Origin: Hyphomonas polymorpha PS728
GTDB lineage: Bacteria; Pseudomonadota; Alphaproteobacteria; Caulobacterales; Hyphomonadaceae
Direction: 5' to 3'
DNA length: 64,000 bases
NCBI RefSeq assembly: GCF_000685315.1
Contig: NZ_ARYM01000002.1
Span: 211,241-275,240, forward strand
This document shows positions 61,830 through 64,000 of this stretch, piece after piece. How positions within the stretch are numbered: the first letter of the stretch is position 1; each line of letters opens with the position of its first letter. Made by a program: the position numbers and the translations under genes. The notes below the pieces were generated by a model. That model had not been told where the DNA came from. It searched no databases and saw only the letters and a list, made by a program, of their open reading frames with translations.

Positions 61830-63953
61830 ATGGCCCGCGAATATCCGCTGGAGCGATACCGCAACTTCGGCATCATGGCCCACATTGATGCCGGCAAAAC
61901 CACGACCACAGAGCGTATCCTCTACTACACCGGCAAGTCGCACAAGATCGGTGAAGTGCATGACGGCGCGGCCACCATGGACTGGATGGTCCAGGAGCAG
62001 GAGCGCGGCATCACCATCACGTCGGCTGCCACGACCACCTTCTGGGAACGCACCGAAGACGGCTCCACGGCGCTGTCGCCGAAATACCGTTTCAACATCA
62101 TCGACACCCCCGGGCACGTTGACTTCACCATTGAAGTCGAGCGCTCGCTGGCCGTTCTCGATGGCGCAGTCTGCGTGCTGGACGCCAACGCCGGCGTTGA
62201 GCCGCAAACCGAAACTGTCTGGCGCCAGGCTGACCGTTACAAGGTTCCGCGCATCGTTTTCGTCAACAAGATGGACAAGATCGGCGCTGACTTCTTCAAC
62301 TGCGTTCGCATGATCAAGGATCGCACCGGCGCAACGCCGGCGCCGATCCAGCTGCCGATCGGTTCGGAAAACCAGCTCGAAGGCCATATCGACCTCATCA
62401 CCATGAAAGAATGGGTGTGGGCCGGTGAAGACCTCGGCGCGACTTGGGAAGTGCGCGAAATCCGCGACAGCCTGCGGCCTCTGGCCGAAGAATGGCGCGG
62501 CAAGCTCATCGAGATCGCTGTCGAAATGGACGACGCGGCTATGGAAGGCTACCTCGAAGGTAAAGAGCCGGACATGGATACGCTGCGCAAGCTGATCCGG
62601 AAGGGCGTGCTGACGCTGTCCTTCATGCCGGTCCTGTGCGGCTCTGCGTTCAAGAACAAGGGCGTCCAGCCGATGCTGAACGCTGTGGTCGACTTCCTGC
62701 CGAGCCCGCTCGATGTGCCGCCCTACATGGGCTTTGCCCCGGGCGACGAGACCGAGACGCGGAATATCGAGCGGTCTGCCGATGATGCGCAGCCTTTCTC
62801 GGGCCTGGCGTTCAAAATCATGAACGACCCCTATATGGGCACGCTGACCTTCACCCGGATCTATTCGGGTACGCTGTCGAAGGGTGACTCCTTCCTCAAC
62901 TCGACCAAAGGCAAGCGCGAGCGCGTGGGCCGGATGGTCATGATGCACGCCAACAAGCAGGACGAGATCACGGAAGCCTTCGCTGGCGATATCGTGGCGC
63001 TCGCCGGTCTCAAGGAAACCACGACCGGCGATACGGTCTGCGATCCCAACAAGCCGGTCGTCCTCGAAACCATGACCTTCCCCGATCCGGTTATCGAGAT
63101 CGCGGTTGAGCCGAAATCGAAGGCTGACCAGGAAAAGATGTCGGTTGGTCTGCAGCGTCTGGCTGCCGAAGACCCGTCCTTCCGCGTCGAAACCAATTTC
63201 GAGTCCGGCCAGACGATCATGAAAGGCATGGGCGAGCTTCACCTCGACATCCTGATCGACCGTCTCCGCCGCGAGTTCAAAGTCGAAGCCAATATCGGTC
63301 AGCCGCAGGTGGCTTACCGTGAGAAGATCGGCCGCGCGGCCGAGATCGACTTCACGCACAAGAAACAGTCCGGTGGTACCGGCCAGTTTGCCCGCATCAA
63401 ACTGACCTTCGAGCCGCTTGAAGCCGGCTCGGGCTTCCAGTTCGTCAGCGCGATCGTTGGCGGCGCGGTTCCGAAGGAATATATCCCCGGCGTTCAGAAG
63501 GGCCTGGAAATGGCCAAGGAGAACGGTCTCCTGGCTGGCTATCCAGTTACCGACTTCAAGGCCACGCTGACAGACGGCGCGTTCCACGATGTCGACTCCA
63601 GCGTTCTCGCCTTCGAGATTGCGGCCCGCGGCGCGTTCCGCGAGCTGAAAGGGAAGGGTGATCCGCGCCTGATGGAGCCGATCATGAAAGTGGAAGTCGT
63701 CACGCCGGAAGACTATATGGGCGACGTGATTGGCGACCTGAACTCCCGCCGTGGCCAGATCCAGGGCTCTGAAGCCCGCGGTAACGCCACTGCGATCACG
63801 GCGATGGTGCCGCTGGTGAACATGTTCGGTTATGTGTCCACGCTGCGTGGCATGTCTCAGGGCCGCGCTCAGTTCACCATGCTCTTCGATCACTATGACG
63901 AAGTTCCGCGCGCTGAAGCACAGAAGATCATTCAGGAAGTCTCGGGCTCCTAA
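61830..63953 (+). CDS. fusA: Translation elongation factor G
   Basis: 707 residues. GTPase motifs: G1 [14 protein letters not shown], switch [10 protein letters not shown]3 DTPGHVDF, G4 NKMDKIGAD. Domains II-V follow, with domain [13 protein letters not shown]. Complete, with the usual length. It drives tRNA-mRNA translocation; a single fusA in the str operon is the canonical copy. Confidence 0.98.
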   Translation: MAREYPLERYRNFGIMAHIDAGKTTTTERILYYTGKSHKIGEVHDGAATMDWMVQEQERGITITSAATTTFWERTEDGSTALSPKYRFNIIDTPGHVDFTIEVERSLAVLDGAVCVLDANAGVEPQTETVWRQADRYKVPRIVFVNKMDKIGADFFNCVRMIKDRTGATPAPIQLPIGSENQLEGHIDLITMKEWVWAGEDLGATWEVREIRDSLRPLAEEWRGKLIEIAVEMDDAAMEGYLEGKEPDMDTLRKLIRKGVLTLSFMPVLCGSAFKNKGVQPMLNAVVDFLPSPLDVPPYMGFAPGDETETRNIERSADDAQPFSGLAFKIMNDPYMGTLTFTRIYSGTLSKGDSFLNSTKGKRERVGRMVMMHANKQDEITEAFAGDIVALAGLKETTTGDTVCDPNKPVVLETMTFPDPVIEIAVEPKSKADQEKMSVGLQRLAAEDPSFRVETNFESGQTIMKGMGELHLDILIDRLRREFKVEANIGQPQVAYREKIGRAAEIDFTHKKQSGGTGQFARIKLTFEPLEAGSGFQFVSAIVGGAVPKEYIPGVQKGLEMAKENGLLAGYPVTDFKATLTDGAFHDVDSSVLAFEIAARGAFRELKGKGDPRLMEPIMKVEVVTPEDYMGDVIGDLNSRRGQIQGSEARGNATAITAMVPLVNMFGYVSTLRGMSQGRAQFTMLFDHYDEVPRAEAQKIIQEVSGS

Positions 63954-63989
63954 TCGGGCCCCTTGTACAAGAACTAGAGGAGAGGCCCG

Positions 63990-64000
63990 ATGGGCAAGGC
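63990..64000 (+). CDS. tuf: Start of elongation factor Tu gene (truncated by window end)
   Basis: ATGGGCAAGGC, encoding M-G-K-A, with GAGGAGAGG just upstream and 36 bases after fusA. Position after fusA and the first residues fit EF-Tu (MGKAKFERTKPH in many alphaproteobacteria). Only three full codons are visible. Confidence 0.75.

Overview
The window looks like chromosomal DNA of a stalked or budding marine alphaproteobacterium, most likely Hyphomonadaceae (Hyphomonas-like). This rests on high GC, the order carA - yqeY - dnaG - rpoD, a DnaG whose zinc ligands are mostly replaced as I recall for alphaproteobacterial primases, a PleC-like histidine kinase, large TonB-dependent receptors and TTGAC-type promoters. 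The genus is inferred from recall, not from a search. No phage, insertion sequence, CRISPR array, tRNA or rRNA was found.

Layout. 1-6.0 kb: the end of a PAS-histidine kinase, then a leftward group of BlaI-type repressor, BlaR1/M56 protease, small lipoprotein, KdsB and a histidine phosphatase, headed by two operator-like dyads. 6.1-12.5 kb: an alpha/beta hydrolase, then a tyrosine-catabolism block (MarR regulator, 4-hydroxyphenylpyruvate dioxygenase, VOC protein, fumarylacetoacetase-family hydrolase, 3-oxoacid CoA-transferase A and B). Homogentisate dioxygenase and maleylacetoacetate isomerase are absent from it. 12.5-19.3 kb: carA, yqeY, a PRC-barrel protein, dnaG and rpoD. 19.3-23.9 kb: a ParDE toxin-antitoxin pair, DUF72 protein, O-acetylhomoserine sulfhydrylase, YpfJ-type zinc peptidase and a transglutaminase-like protein.

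23.9-43 kb is rich in uptake genes: oligopeptide ABC permeases with a secreted hydrolase, a peptide-binding lipoprotein, a TPR/2OG-Fe(II) oxygenase, two TonB-dependent receptors, a sulfotransferase-like protein and a secreted S9 peptidase. Together they suggest scavenging of peptides or modified peptides. The trio of TPR-oxygenase, receptor and sulfotransferase is the best candidate here for a poorly described system.

43-49 kb holds a small lipoprotein, two RNA methyltransferases, an OmpA/BON-like membrane protein translationally coupled to an acidic coiled-coil/HhH protein, and an M48 lipoprotein peptidase. 49.2-64 kb is the core translation and transcription block: rplKA, rplJL-rpoBC, then rpsL-rpsG-fusA and the first bases of tuf. 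It carries promoters, terminators and strong intercistronic hairpins at positions comparable to the control points of the E. coli rif and str regions. secE-nusG are not next to rplK.
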